A DNA stretch of 8,967 bases from an uncultured Bacilli bacterium (GCA_934154785.1 CAKPGL010000007.1:1-8967); one strand, 5' to 3'; positions 1 through 6,550 are shown, counted from the stretch's first letter. Numbers and translations: made by a program. The notes: generated by a model not told the origin, from the letters alone.

Positions 1-68
1 CATCTCGAACACAGAAGTTAAGCTCACTAACGCCGAAGATAGTGAATGCGAAAATAGGTAGTTGCCAA
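1..68 (+). rRNA. rrf: 5S ribosomal RNA, 3' part
   Basis: The window opens inside a 5S rRNA gene. The conserved run CGAACACAGAAGTTAAGCTC (loop B/helix III region) is at 7-26, followed by CGCCGAAGATAGTG (loop E side) and a TTGCCAA 3' end near 62-68. The 5' part lies before the window. Between ATAGT (39-43) and the GCGAAAATAGG stretch only a few bases remain where typical Bacillota 5S RNAs have a G/C-rich helix IV hairpin, so helix IV is strongly shortened. The exact 3' end is estimated from the conserved TGCCA. Confidence 0.93.
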
Positions 69-89
69 TTTTTTTTTTGCTTTTTTAAC

Positions 90-120
90 AAGAAACTACT
101 TGCTCTAGTACTTTTTTTTT
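90..120 (+). terminator. Probable rRNA-operon terminator
   Basis: A weak hairpin (AAG at 90-92 with CTT at 111-113; ACTA at 95-98 with TAGT at 106-109; small internal loop) runs into a nine-T tract at 112-120. A first T-run of ten (69-78) directly follows the 5S RNA. The stem is short, so termination may be partial and some rRNA transcripts may run into tsaE. Confidence 0.45.
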
Positions 121-128
121 ATTATAAT
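100..128 (+). promoter_or_regulatory. Likely promoter of the tsa operon
   Basis: A perfect TATAAT -10 (123-128) sits 17 bases after TTGCTC (100-105), which matches only the TTG half of a -35. The promoter overlaps the terminator hairpin and T-tract of the 5S gene. A start about 7 bases after the -10 would place the RNA 5' end at or next to the ribosome binding site at 135. Confidence 0.5.
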
Positions 129-134
129 GATTAT

Positions 135-140
135 GGTGAT
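135..140 (+). promoter_or_regulatory. Ribosome binding site of tsaE
   Basis: GGTGAT pairs with the AUCACC part of the 16S rRNA 3' end, that is, the distal half of the full AAAGGAGGTGAT complement. This explains the short gap of four bases to the ATG at 145 and supports that start. The same GGTGAT with a three-base gap precedes the minus-strand gene starting at 4377. Confidence 0.6.
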
Positions 141-144
141 ATAA

Positions 145-594
145 ATGGAATATAAAATTACTTCACGTAGTGAATTAGATACAATTGAATTAGCTCAAAA
201 TATTGAGTCAGAAAAATTTCCAAATATGGTTATTTGTTTAGATGGCGAATTGGGTAGTGGTAAAACCATTTTTACTAAAGGCTTTGCTGGTGCAATGGGA
301 ATTGAAGAGAACATTACTTCACCTACATTTACAATAATTAAGGAATATGAAGGTGAATTACCACTTTATCATATGGATGTCTATCGTTTAGATGGTGCCA
401 CTGATGGTGTTGCTATAGAGGAATATTTTACTAAAGGTGGTGTAGTTATTATTGAGTGGGCATCAACAATAAAAGATATTTTACCTAGAGAGTATTTAGG
501 TATAAAATTTCGCCTTGTAGATGAAAACAAAAGAAATATAATTATTACCCCACATGGTACTAAATATGAGGAACTTTGTGAGGCTGTATTATGA
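145..594 (+). CDS. tsaE: tRNA t6A biosynthesis ATPase TsaE
   Basis: TsaE (YjeE family) is the small P-loop ATPase that works with TsaB and TsaD to make N6-threonylcarbamoyladenosine at position 37 of ANN-decoding tRNAs, in the cytoplasm. At 149 aa it has the normal family length. Visible motifs: Walker A GELGSGKT at residues 34-41, the TSPTF switch segment at 58-62, HMDVYRL at 76-82 and the IIEW strand at 102-105, in the expected order. The ATG at 145 is supported by GGTGAT at 135-140 and gives a standard N-terminus. The TGA stop overlaps the tsaB start (ATGA), so translation of the two is coupled. It is first gene of the t6A cluster. The partner TsaC/Sua5, which makes threonylcarbamoyl-AMP, is not in the window. 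Confidence 0.96.
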   Translation: MEYKITSRSELDTIELAQNIESEKFPNMVICLDGELGSGKTIFTKGFAGAMGIEENITSPTFTIIKEYEGELPLYHMDVYRLDGATDGVAIEEYFTKGGVVIIEWASTIKDILPREYLGIKFRLVDENKRNIIITPHGTKYEELCEAVL

Positions 595-1205
595 TATATC
601 TTTTAATTGATACTTGTACTACTAATTTGATTATATCAATAATTAAAGATGATAAAATTTTGAGTAAGATTATCAAACAAAATGATGGCAATTTATCTAC
701 ATATTTTACATCTTATGTTGATGATTTGTTAAAAGAAAATTCTTTGTCAATCGATGATATTGACATTATTTTTGTGGCTAATGGTCCAGGTTCTTTTACT
801 GGCGTAAGAATTGGATTAACATTTGCTAAAGTTTTGGCGTGGGCAAAAAATATCAAGGTTGTTCCTTTTTCTAGTTTAGAATTGTTAGCATCCACTGATA
901 CAAATAAAATTAATATTCCAATTTTAGATGCACGTCGCGGATATGTGTATGCGGGTTGTTATGATACTAATTTGAGCTCTTTATTTAAAGATACTTATAT
1001 TAGTATTGATGAGTTAAATGACAAGTTAAAGGATATAAAAAATATACAATATATTAGTTGTGATGAATTTGATTTTGCTGTAATTAAGCCAAATTATGAT
1101 GTTCTAAGAGTTGTTGATAAACATAAGGATGATGCAGGTGTAAATCCACATACTTTAAAGCCAAATTATTTAAAGCGAACTGAAGCTGAAGAAAAATTAG
1201 GTTAA
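591..1205 (+). CDS. tsaB: tRNA t6A biosynthesis protein TsaB
   Basis: TsaB (YeaZ) is an inactive TsaD paralogue of the ASKHA fold. It dimerises with TsaD and recruits TsaE in the t6A complex. The family signature GPGSFTGVRIGL lies at residues 65-76, DARRGYVYAG at 113-122 (the usual form is DARRDEVY) and the C-terminal NYLKRTEAEEKL at 192-203. At 204 aa it is a little shorter than many homologues (about 230), mainly in the loop-rich second half. The ATG overlaps the tsaE stop by four bases, and GTGAGG at 578-583 is the likely ribosome binding site. rimI starts four bases after its stop. Function is inferred from the family and cluster; I see no broken motif. Confidence 0.95.
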   Translation: MIYLLIDTCTTNLIISIIKDDKILSKIIKQNDGNLSTYFTSYVDDLLKENSLSIDDIDIIFVANGPGSFTGVRIGLTFAKVLAWAKNIKVVPFSSLELLASTDTNKINIPILDARRGYVYAGCYDTNLSSLFKDTYISIDELNDKLKDIKNIQYISCDEFDFAVIKPNYDVLRVVDKHKDDAGVNPHTLKPNYLKRTEAEEKLG

Positions 1206-1209
1206 TTAT

Positions 1210-1635
1210 ATGTTTGAAAAAATTGAAAGTAATACTATATCTGAATTAAATGAATTTTTAGGGACTAATAATTTACCTGTTATAAAGATAGAGGAATTTA
1301 ATTCTAATCCATTTTTGCATCTTTTTGTATATAGAATTGATAACAATATAATTGGTTATTTAAATTTTTCTATTATTTATGAAAATGCTGAATTAAATCA
1401 AATTTTTGTTGAAGAAAATTTTCGTAATAAGGGCTTAGGATCAATAATTATGAGTTTCTTTTTAAATGCTTGTAACAAGTGCAATTCTATTACATTGGAA
1501 GTTCGCACTGACAATCTTCCCGCTATTAATTTATATAAGAAATATAATTTTAAAAAAGTTGCAGTTCGTAAAAATTACTATGGTGACAAAGATGCATATT
1601 TAATGCTTTATTCTGGAGGTAAAAACAATGAGTGA
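1210..1635 (+). CDS. rimI: GNAT N-acetyltransferase, RimI type
   Basis: This 141-aa protein is a single GNAT domain. The acetyl-CoA pyrophosphate loop RNKGLG is at residues 72-77, after the strand ELNQIFVEENF (61-71). It is followed by SITLEVRTDN (93-102), AINLYKKYNFKK (105-116) and RKNYYGDKDAYLM (120-132), all hallmarks of RimI. RimI acetylates the N-terminal alanine of ribosomal protein S18 and some other proteins. In many Bacillota it is encoded between tsaB and tsaD exactly as here, which supports the name. The ribosome binding site is weak (AGGTTA just upstream), so translation probably depends on coupling with tsaB, which ends four bases earlier. Its last eight bases overlap tsaD. The substrate cannot be read from the sequence. 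Confidence 0.9.
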   Translation: MFEKIESNTISELNEFLGTNNLPVIKIEEFNSNPFLHLFVYRIDNNIIGYLNFSIIYENAELNQIFVEENFRNKGLGSIIMSFFLNACNKCNSITLEVRTDNLPAINLYKKYNFKKVAVRKNYYGDKDAYLMLYSGGKNNE

Positions 1636-2632
1636 TGTTTATATATTAGCTATTGAATCTAGTTGTGATGAAACTAGTGTTTCTATTATAAAAAATGGAT
1701 GTATTGAAATAGCAACAGTAGTGTTGTCACAAATGGATACACATGCAAATTATGGTGGTGTTGTTCCAGAAATTGCTAGCCGTATGCACGTTGAAAATAT
1801 AAGTTTAGTAATTGAAGAGTGTTTAAAAAAAGCAAATATGCAGATGGAAGAGGTAACTGCTATTGCTGTTACTTATGGACCTGGTTTAATAGGTTCTTTA
1901 TTGGTCGGTGTACAAGCTGCTAAAACACTTGCTTTAGCGTTTAATAAACCAATTGTCCCAGTACATCATATAGCAGGTCATATTTATGCCAATAATTTAG
2001 TAAAACCAATGGTATTTCCATTAATAGCATTAGTTGTAAGTGGTGGACATACAGACCTTATTTATATGGATAAACACTATTCTTTTAAAAGAATAGGTGG
2101 TACTTTAGATGACGCAGTTGGTGAGGCTTATGATAAGGTAGCAAGAGTCATTGGTGTTCCTTATCCTGGTGGTCCATTGGTAGATAAAATGGCATTAGAA
2201 GGTGAAGATACTTATAATTTGCCACTTCCTTTAAATGATGATACTTTTGATTTTAGTTTCAGTGGATTAAAAAGTGCAGTTATTAATCTTGTTCACAATG
2301 AAAAGCAACGAGGTAACGAAATTAATCAAAAAAATTTGGCTACATCTTTCCAAAATAGAGTAATTGATATTTTAGTAAAAAAAACAATGCACGCCATGAA
2401 AGAATATAATGTCAAAAATCTTATTGTAGCGGGTGGTGTGTCTGCTAATAAGGGATTAAGAGCTAGATTAACAGAGGAATGTAATAAAAACGGTTATGGT
2501 TTAACTGTTCCAGAAATGAAATATTGTACTGATAATGCCGCTATGATTGGTGCGGCTGGTTATTATGCTTACAAACTTGGTAGAGCAACATCTTTAGATT
2601 TTGTTGCAAAAGCCACTGATAAATTAAATTAA
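1628..2632 (+). CDS. tsaD: tRNA t6A transferase catalytic subunit TsaD
   Basis: TsaD (YgjD/Kae1) transfers the threonylcarbamoyl group from threonylcarbamoyl-AMP to A37 of tRNA. At 334 aa it is full length. Metal ligands are visible: the HxxxH pair H114 and H118 in HHIAGH, and D302 in TDNAAMIG. The nucleotide-binding ASKHA motifs are present: ESSCDET at 10-16, YGPGLIGSLLVG at 83-94, SGGHT at 138-142, GGTLDDAVGEAYDK at 157-170, and GGVSAN at 269-274. The start is fixed by GGAGGT at 1615-1620 inside the end of rimI, with which it overlaps by eight bases. It is the last gene of the operon; a hairpin with a T-tract follows three bases after the stop. It is essential in most bacteria. Confidence 0.97.
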   Translation: MSDVYILAIESSCDETSVSIIKNGCIEIATVVLSQMDTHANYGGVVPEIASRMHVENISLVIEECLKKANMQMEEVTAIAVTYGPGLIGSLLVGVQAAKTLALAFNKPIVPVHHIAGHIYANNLVKPMVFPLIALVVSGGHTDLIYMDKHYSFKRIGGTLDDAVGEAYDKVARVIGVPYPGGPLVDKMALEGEDTYNLPLPLNDDTFDFSFSGLKSAVINLVHNEKQRGNEINQKNLATSFQNRVIDILVKKTMHAMKEYNVKNLIVAGGVSANKGLRARLTEECNKNGYGLTVPEMKYCTDNAAMIGAAGYYAYKLGRATSLDFVAKATDKLN

Positions 2633-2634
2633 TT

Positions 2635-2667
2635 AAAAGGCCTTAGATTTATTGCTAAGACCTTTTT
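2635..2667. terminator. Bidirectional terminator between convergent genes
   Basis: The arms AAAAGGCCTTAG (2635-2646) and CTAAGACCTTTT (2655-2666) pair over 12 bases around an 8-base loop with one interruption. On the plus strand this is a C-A mismatch and on the minus strand a G-U pair, so the hairpin is slightly stronger in minus-strand RNA. T-rich tails exist on both sides. It serves tsaD and the convergent regulator gene that ends at 2671. Confidence 0.85.
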
Positions 2668-2670
2668 AGT

Positions 2671-4377
2671 TTATTCTTTAACTAATGGAGAAAAATTTTC
2701 AATAGCGTGAACTAATTTAGGATGTTTAATAACAAATTGTATAACTGGGTCATTACTTTTTGTGATAATTACTAGTGTACCTTTCAAAATAGTTATATTT
2801 ATATTTTTAAATGTCTCTTGATTGTTTATTTTTAAAATATAGTTTTTTTGTTTTTTTGCATATTCTTTAGTTAAATTTAAGTGTTGAGTAAAACTATTGT
2901 AATCATACTTAATTTTTTTGTCGTAAAAAATATCATTTAAATTTAAGTAAAGTTCATTATTTTGAAAGTATTCTTTATTAATTTTAGGTATTATATCAGT
3001 TATAGTGTTTTTTTCTAGTACGCTATCGGTTGCTTTTTCTTCTTCTTTTTTGTAATCTAAAATTAGTTTAATATCTTCGTCATTAATGTTGTTGTTTTTA
3101 AGTATAGTTATTAGGATGTCATCATTTATTGTAAATAAAGGCAATGAAGATAATATTCTTTCCCTATTAGTTTCTATTTGATTTTGATTAGAATGAAATT
3201 TTTTATATTCACTACTTTTTTCCTTTCGATAAATTTCCATTAACGGACTTGCAATTTTAAATAAGTTAGTAATTTTCTTTTGGTAATATTTAATTTCTTC
3301 ATCTTTATTTGTTATGTAATATTTACCACTATCATGGTGTCCACTAATACATTCTCCTGTTAGAGCCGCAACCCCAGAAACATAATTTAAGTGTTGATAA
3401 ACAGCGTTTGTAGTATTCTTTAAATAGAAAGGTGAAACTTGTCCAGTCATATAAATAGGTATCCAACTTTCAAGACCTAACATCATTTCATTAAATGGTC
3501 TATCTAAATTATGAATTATATTTAGATGTAATCCTTTTTTTATACTGGCTGCAATAGCAAACATCCATTTTTTCCCAAATTCAATATCCTTAGCCATATC
3601 TTCCATTGGCATATCACTACACATGTAAATATCATTTTTGTTTTTAGATAGGACTGTAGTTTTAAAAAAATCTAGTTCACCTTGTTTCATTTGTTCAATT
3701 CCATAATAATTTTTATTTTTGCATTTATAAAAAGGAATAGTAGGAATTTTTAGTTTATCAAAATTAATAACTTTAATATAATCATTTAAGTCAAACTCGT
3801 CTAATTTTTTTAAAAAATCATCTATTTCTACAGAACTATTTTCCTTGTTAGAATTATTTGTTAACCATTTTTTCAGTGTATCGATAGTAATATTTTTATT
3901 CTCACTATTTGTTATTGAATTTAATAAAACTTTATTTTGATTGTTAACATAGTATTTTTTGTAAATAAAGGTTGCTAATGAATTAACAAACTCCTCTTTA
4001 TTTGATGGAACTCTTTCTCCTTTTCTTATTCTCGATAAATAAGAAGCATCAAAATTTAAGTATTTAGCCATTTCACTCACATTAATATTTAACTCATTTA
4101 TTAACTTGTTCAAATTGTTTTTAATAATAGAAAAATCTATGTCATAAATATTTTCAGATTTATAAAAATCTTCTAGAATTTTTTTGTGTTCATATTTTTG
4201 ATTAGATATTTTTTCAAGCGCTAAACTTATTTTTTTTAAATTATTTTCATTTGGTATTCTATTACCATTTCTATATCGACATATTATTGAGTCTGATAGT
4301 CCTGAGTTTTCTGCTAATAATTTTGAACTACAACCGATAAGTTCAATGTATTTATTTAAAACTTCATTAAATTTCAT
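2671..4377 (-). CDS. Large double-HTH (XRE-type) regulator, uncharacterised core
   Basis: The 568-aa protein begins with two helix-turn-helix units: residues 4-57, with LAENSGLSDSIICRYRNGNR, and about 85-140, with MAKYLNFDASYLSRIRKGER, both XRE/Cro-like. A core at about 225-385 looks like alternating strands and helices, with SDMPMEDMAKDIEFGKKW (254-271), LHLNIIHNLDRPFNEMMLGL (283-302), ESWIPIYMTGQ (303-313) and SGHHDSGKYY (345-354). The C-terminal part (about 405-568) is Lys/Asn/Ile-rich. From memory, a similar core occurs in unnamed HTH proteins of Clostridia and relatives; I know no assigned function. No signal peptide or membrane segment is evident, so it should act in the cytoplasm. The start is supported by GGTGAT three bases upstream. 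It is divergent from the zinc-ribbon/PrsW pair and could regulate it and itself; this is inference. Confidence 0.8.
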   Translation of the reverse strand: MKFNEVLNKYIELIGCSSKLLAENSGLSDSIICRYRNGNRIPNENNLKKISLALEKISNQKYEHKKILEDFYKSENIYDIDFSIIKNNLNKLINELNINVSEMAKYLNFDASYLSRIRKGERVPSNKEEFVNSLATFIYKKYYVNNQNKVLLNSITNSENKNITIDTLKKWLTNNSNKENSSVEIDDFLKKLDEFDLNDYIKVINFDKLKIPTIPFYKCKNKNYYGIEQMKQGELDFFKTTVLSKNKNDIYMCSDMPMEDMAKDIEFGKKWMFAIAASIKKGLHLNIIHNLDRPFNEMMLGLESWIPIYMTGQVSPFYLKNTTNAVYQHLNYVSGVAALTGECISGHHDSGKYYITNKDEEIKYYQKKITNLFKIASPLMEIYRKEKSSEYKKFHSNQNQIETNRERILSSLPLFTINDDILITILKNNNINDEDIKLILDYKKEEEKATDSVLEKNTITDIIPKINKEYFQNNELYLNLNDIFYDKKIKYDYNSFTQHLNLTKEYAKKQKNYILKINNQETFKNINITILKGTLVIITKSNDPVIQFVIKHPKLVHAIENFSPLVKE

Positions 4378-4392
4378 AATATCACCATATAT

Positions 4393-4421
4393 AATATATC
4401 AGAAAAGTGTTATAATTTCAA
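4393..4421 (-). promoter_or_regulatory. Possible promoter of the double-HTH regulator
   Basis: On the minus strand TTGAAA (4421-4416) and TATATT (4398-4393) are separated by 17 bases. Six bases later comes the ribosome binding site GGTGAT (4386-4381), and ATG follows at 4377. The RNA would start right at the ribosome binding site, as at the tsa promoter. The A+T-rich background makes chance matches likely. Confidence 0.4.
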
Positions 4422-4449
4422 TTGCCAAAATGTCATTGCCTTTTTGACA
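4422..4449. repeat. Tandem 14-nt direct repeat, candidate operator
   Basis: Two head-to-tail units, TTGCCAAAATGTCA (4422-4435) and TTGCCTTTTTGACA (4436-4449), share the pattern TTGCC-N4-TGWCA. They sit next to the minus-strand promoter and the second ends in a perfect TTGACA hexamer for the plus strand. A protein bound here could affect both divergent genes. The nearby double-HTH regulator is the obvious candidate, but binding is inferred only. Confidence 0.5.
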
Positions 4450-4485
4450 AGTTTTATTAAACTTTTGGTACAGTTATATTATAAT
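4444..4485 (+). promoter_or_regulatory. Candidate promoter elements for the zinc-ribbon/PrsW pair
   Basis: A perfect TTGACA (4444-4449) and a perfect TATAAT (4480-4485) are present, but they are 30 bases apart and cannot work as one pair. TTGACA could serve an extended TGGTACAGT (4466-4474) with a long 19-base gap, and TATAAT could serve TTAAAC (4457-4462) with a 17-base gap. A third option nearer the gene is TTGTGC (4498-4503) with TATATC (4521-4526). I cannot decide between them. Confidence 0.35.
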
Positions 4486-4552
4486 TATGATGTAATATTG
4501 TGCGTATAGGAAACTATTCATATATCATAATATTAAATAGGAAGGTGAGTGT

Positions 4553-5305
4553 ATGGCATTAATAAAATGTCCAGAGTGTTCAAATAAAATAAGTGATCAA
4601 GCTGATGTTTGTCCAAAATGTGGGTACGAATTAAAGAAAAAAACTAAAATTTCTAATTTTAACAACAATAATAAGATATCTTGGAATTCTAATTATATAC
4701 TAATAATTTTAGTGGTTTTGGTAGGAGGATATTTTATATTCTTTAATAATCAGTCAAATAACAATACAAACAATACTGATAACAATAATAACAATAATAA
4801 CAATAATAATACAAATAATACTACTAATAATAACAATAATAAACCTAATGTTAGTCAAAGTGGTAATTATGTATTTAATGAAAGTGGAATGTATTTTGAG
4901 TATCCTACTACATATAAGACATATGTTGATTCTCAAGGTAGTCTTTATATAGGGCAAAATATTGATTCACAGGGTGCTTTAATACCTTATATAATGATTG
5001 AAAGATATAAGAATTATACGGATCCTAGCGCTTTAATTAACGATTTTACTAGTGCACTTGCTAAAGAATATCCAGATGCAGTTATCACTATTAATATGAT
5101 ATCTAATTATATTGCTGATAAATACGTGTATGGTATTCAATATGCTTATACATCAAGTGGACATTATGTGGTTGATAATAGATATGCATTTTTAGTAAAT
5201 AACAAAATGTATTTTATAACAACAAAAGAAGAAAATTATAACTCTAATGAAATTAATAACACAACTAGATTAATAATTGAAACACTAAAGGAGGTAAGTA
5301 ACTAA
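4553..5305 (+). CDS. Zinc-ribbon single-span membrane protein with Asn-rich stalk
   Basis: The 250-aa product has four parts. Residues 1-30 form a zinc ribbon (C6, C9, C20, C23: CPEC and CPKC). A Lys-rich linker (28-41) precedes one membrane helix at about 48-64 (YILIILVVLVGGYFIFF). An Asn/Thr-rich stalk (about 65-98) includes ten Asn in a row. A folded domain follows from about 105 to 250 (starting YVFNESGMYFEYP), with many Tyr and alternating hydrophobic residues, probably beta-rich. The positive charges before the helix place the zinc ribbon inside and the last domain outside the cell. There is no signal peptidase site. GAAGGTGAG upstream supports the ATG. Its stop shares a base with the start of the PrsW-type gene (TAATG), and both proteins start MALIKC. 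The function is unknown; I infer a membrane sensor or a protease partner/substrate. Confidence 0.85.
   Translation: MALIKCPECSNKISDQADVCPKCGYELKKKTKISNFNNNNKISWNSNYILIILVVLVGGYFIFFNNQSNNNTNNTDNNNNNNNNNNTNNTTNNNNNKPNVSQSGNYVFNESGMYFEYPTTYKTYVDSQGSLYIGQNIDSQGALIPYIMIERYKNYTDPSALINDFTSALAKEYPDAVITINMISNYIADKYVYGIQYAYTSSGHYVVDNRYAFLVNNKMYFITTKEENYNSNEINNTTRLIIETLKEVSN
4781..4810 (+). repeat. In-frame (AAY)n microsatellite encoding poly-Asn
   Basis: The 9-base unit AACAATAAT is repeated three times (4781-4807), followed by one more AAT, inside a longer AAT/AAC/ACT-rich stretch at about 4744-4852. It encodes the Asn-rich stalk of the membrane protein. Gain or loss of 3- or 9-base units would change stalk length without a frameshift. 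Confidence 0.85.
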
Positions 5306-6477
5306 TGGCTTTGATAAAATGTAAAGAATGTGGAAATGAAATATCATCAAGCGCAAAGACTTGTCCACATTGTGGCGTGAAAATATCTTTATTAAAATGT
5401 CCAGAATGCGGGAAAAAATTAAATGGTGATGAAACAAATTGCCCAGATTGTGGATATCCAATAAACAAGAAAACGGCAACAAACATTATAACAGAAAACT
5501 TGGATAAAATAACTGGTGCCCAATCTAAAAGTTATGTAACTTTTAAAGACTTATTTAAAAATACATTTAAGAAACATACTGATGAAGAATTGGATAATGT
5601 TTTCGTATGTGGAACAAAGGATACCACACCTGCTTTAGATGATATTAATCCTAAGCAAGCTAGTGCTTGGGTATATTTTAGGATATTAATATTTTTCTTA
5701 ATAGCCTATATACCTACTTATTTAGGTTATACTCAATATCAAAATAATAACTTTTTACCAGCGATGATAATATTAGCAGCATTTGCTGTGCCAGTAACCG
5801 TTTTGATATTCTTCTTTGAAATAAATTTATTTAGAAATATACCTTTTCATAAAGTATTGAAATACTTTATTATTGGTGGTGGAGCTTCACTTTTTGTAGC
5901 AATATTGTATTTCTCTATTCCATTTTTTGAGCAAAATACGATGGTGTTAGATTACAAGGGTGCTTTCTTTGTAAGTTTAATTGAAGAAACAGCTAAAGCA
6001 TGTATAGTCGCCTTCTTCTTATTTAGAAATAAAAAATGTGATTATATATTAAATGGTTTATTAGTTGGTGCTGCAGTAGGAGCGGGATTTGGTGCTTTTG
6101 AAACAGCTGGATATATATTACGATATGGTCTTAATACTAATAGCCTTGCTATTATGTTAGAAGTTGCTAAACAAAGAGCAATTTTAGCTCCAGGTATGCA
6201 TGTTGCTTGGGCCACTATTGAAGGTGCTGCTCTTATGTATGTAAAAGGTTTTGAAAAATTAGATAAGAAGCATTTTAATGATAAGAGATTTTTACTTATA
6301 TGTTTAATACCAATTGCGCTTCATTGGGCTTGGGACTTACCTATAAGTACACCATATGAGATATATAGAGTATTTTTAACTGTAGCGGCTTGGGTAGTAA
6401 TTATATATTTTATAAATTTAGGTTTAAAACAAATAGATGACGCTAAAGAATTAGAAAAGAGTAAAGCAAAAAAATAA
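5305..6477 (+). CDS. Double zinc-ribbon PrsW-type intramembrane protease
   Basis: The 390-aa product starts with two zinc ribbons (C6, C9, C20, C23 and C32, C35, C46, C49). A polar linker (about 55-120) leads to a multi-helix membrane domain (about 122-372). PrsW motifs are complete: EETAK at 227-231 (E227, E228, K231), FETAGY at 265-270 (E266), MHVAWATIEG at 298-307 (H299) and ALHWAWD at 338-344 (H340, D344). PrsW in Bacillus subtilis makes the first cut in the anti-sigma factor RsiW; related proteins form a large CAAX-protease-like superfamily. Here the cytoplasmic zinc ribbons are an added N-terminal module. AAAGGAGG (5287-5294) and the shared TAATG fix the start and couple it to the preceding single-span protein, whose ribbon is very similar. 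The likely role is a membrane protease in a signalling pair; the substrate is unknown. I do not use the symbol prsW because no sigma/anti-sigma genes are adjacent. Confidence 0.88.
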   Translation: MALIKCKECGNEISSSAKTCPHCGVKISLLKCPECGKKLNGDETNCPDCGYPINKKTATNIITENLDKITGAQSKSYVTFKDLFKNTFKKHTDEELDNVFVCGTKDTTPALDDINPKQASAWVYFRILIFFLIAYIPTYLGYTQYQNNNFLPAMIILAAFAVPVTVLIFFFEINLFRNIPFHKVLKYFIIGGGASLFVAILYFSIPFFEQNTMVLDYKGAFFVSLIEETAKACIVAFFLFRNKKCDYILNGLLVGAAVGAGFGAFETAGYILRYGLNTNSLAIMLEVAKQRAILAPGMHVAWATIEGAALMYVKGFEKLDKKHFNDKRFLLICLIPIALHWAWDLPISTPYEIYRVFLTVAAWVVIIYFINLGLKQIDDAKELEKSKAKK

Positions 6478-6493
6478 TTTATTTTAATAATAT

Positions 6494-6533
6494 AAAATTG
6501 ATATGAACGATTACAATTCATATCAATTTTTTT
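6494..6533 (+). terminator. Strong intrinsic terminator of the zinc-ribbon/PrsW operon
   Basis: A perfect 14-bp stem, AAAATTGATATGAA (6494-6507) with TTCATATCAATTTT (6517-6530), encloses a 9-base loop and ends in seven T. It starts 16 bases after the stop of the protease gene. A-runs on its other flank mean that it could also stop minus-strand transcripts. Confidence 0.9.
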
Positions 6534-6550
6534 ATTCTAGATTGAATTAC

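Noticed and set aside
592..594. Possible use of TGA as tryptophan, as in many mollicutes
   Set aside because: All tryptophans in the conserved motifs are TGG, no conserved gene has an internal TGA, and reading through the TGA stops of tsaE and rimI adds only a few codons.
713..895. Open minus-strand frame inside tsaB
   Set aside because: It lies entirely within a well-supported gene, has no ribosome binding site and shows no family motif.
4744..4852. CRISPR-like or regulatory repeat array
   Set aside because: The units are 3-9 bases without spacers and encode an in-frame Asn-rich stalk, so this is a coding microsatellite.
4754..4957. Minus-strand Ile/Val-rich frame that looks like a membrane protein
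   Set aside because: It is the antisense reading of the AAT/AAC repeat (ATT/GTT codons) in the stalk of the plus-strand gene and is low in complexity.
5265..5486. Two overlapping minus-strand frames across the start of the protease gene
   Set aside because: They are shadows of the double zinc-ribbon region, whose Cys motifs are clearly coding on the plus strand.
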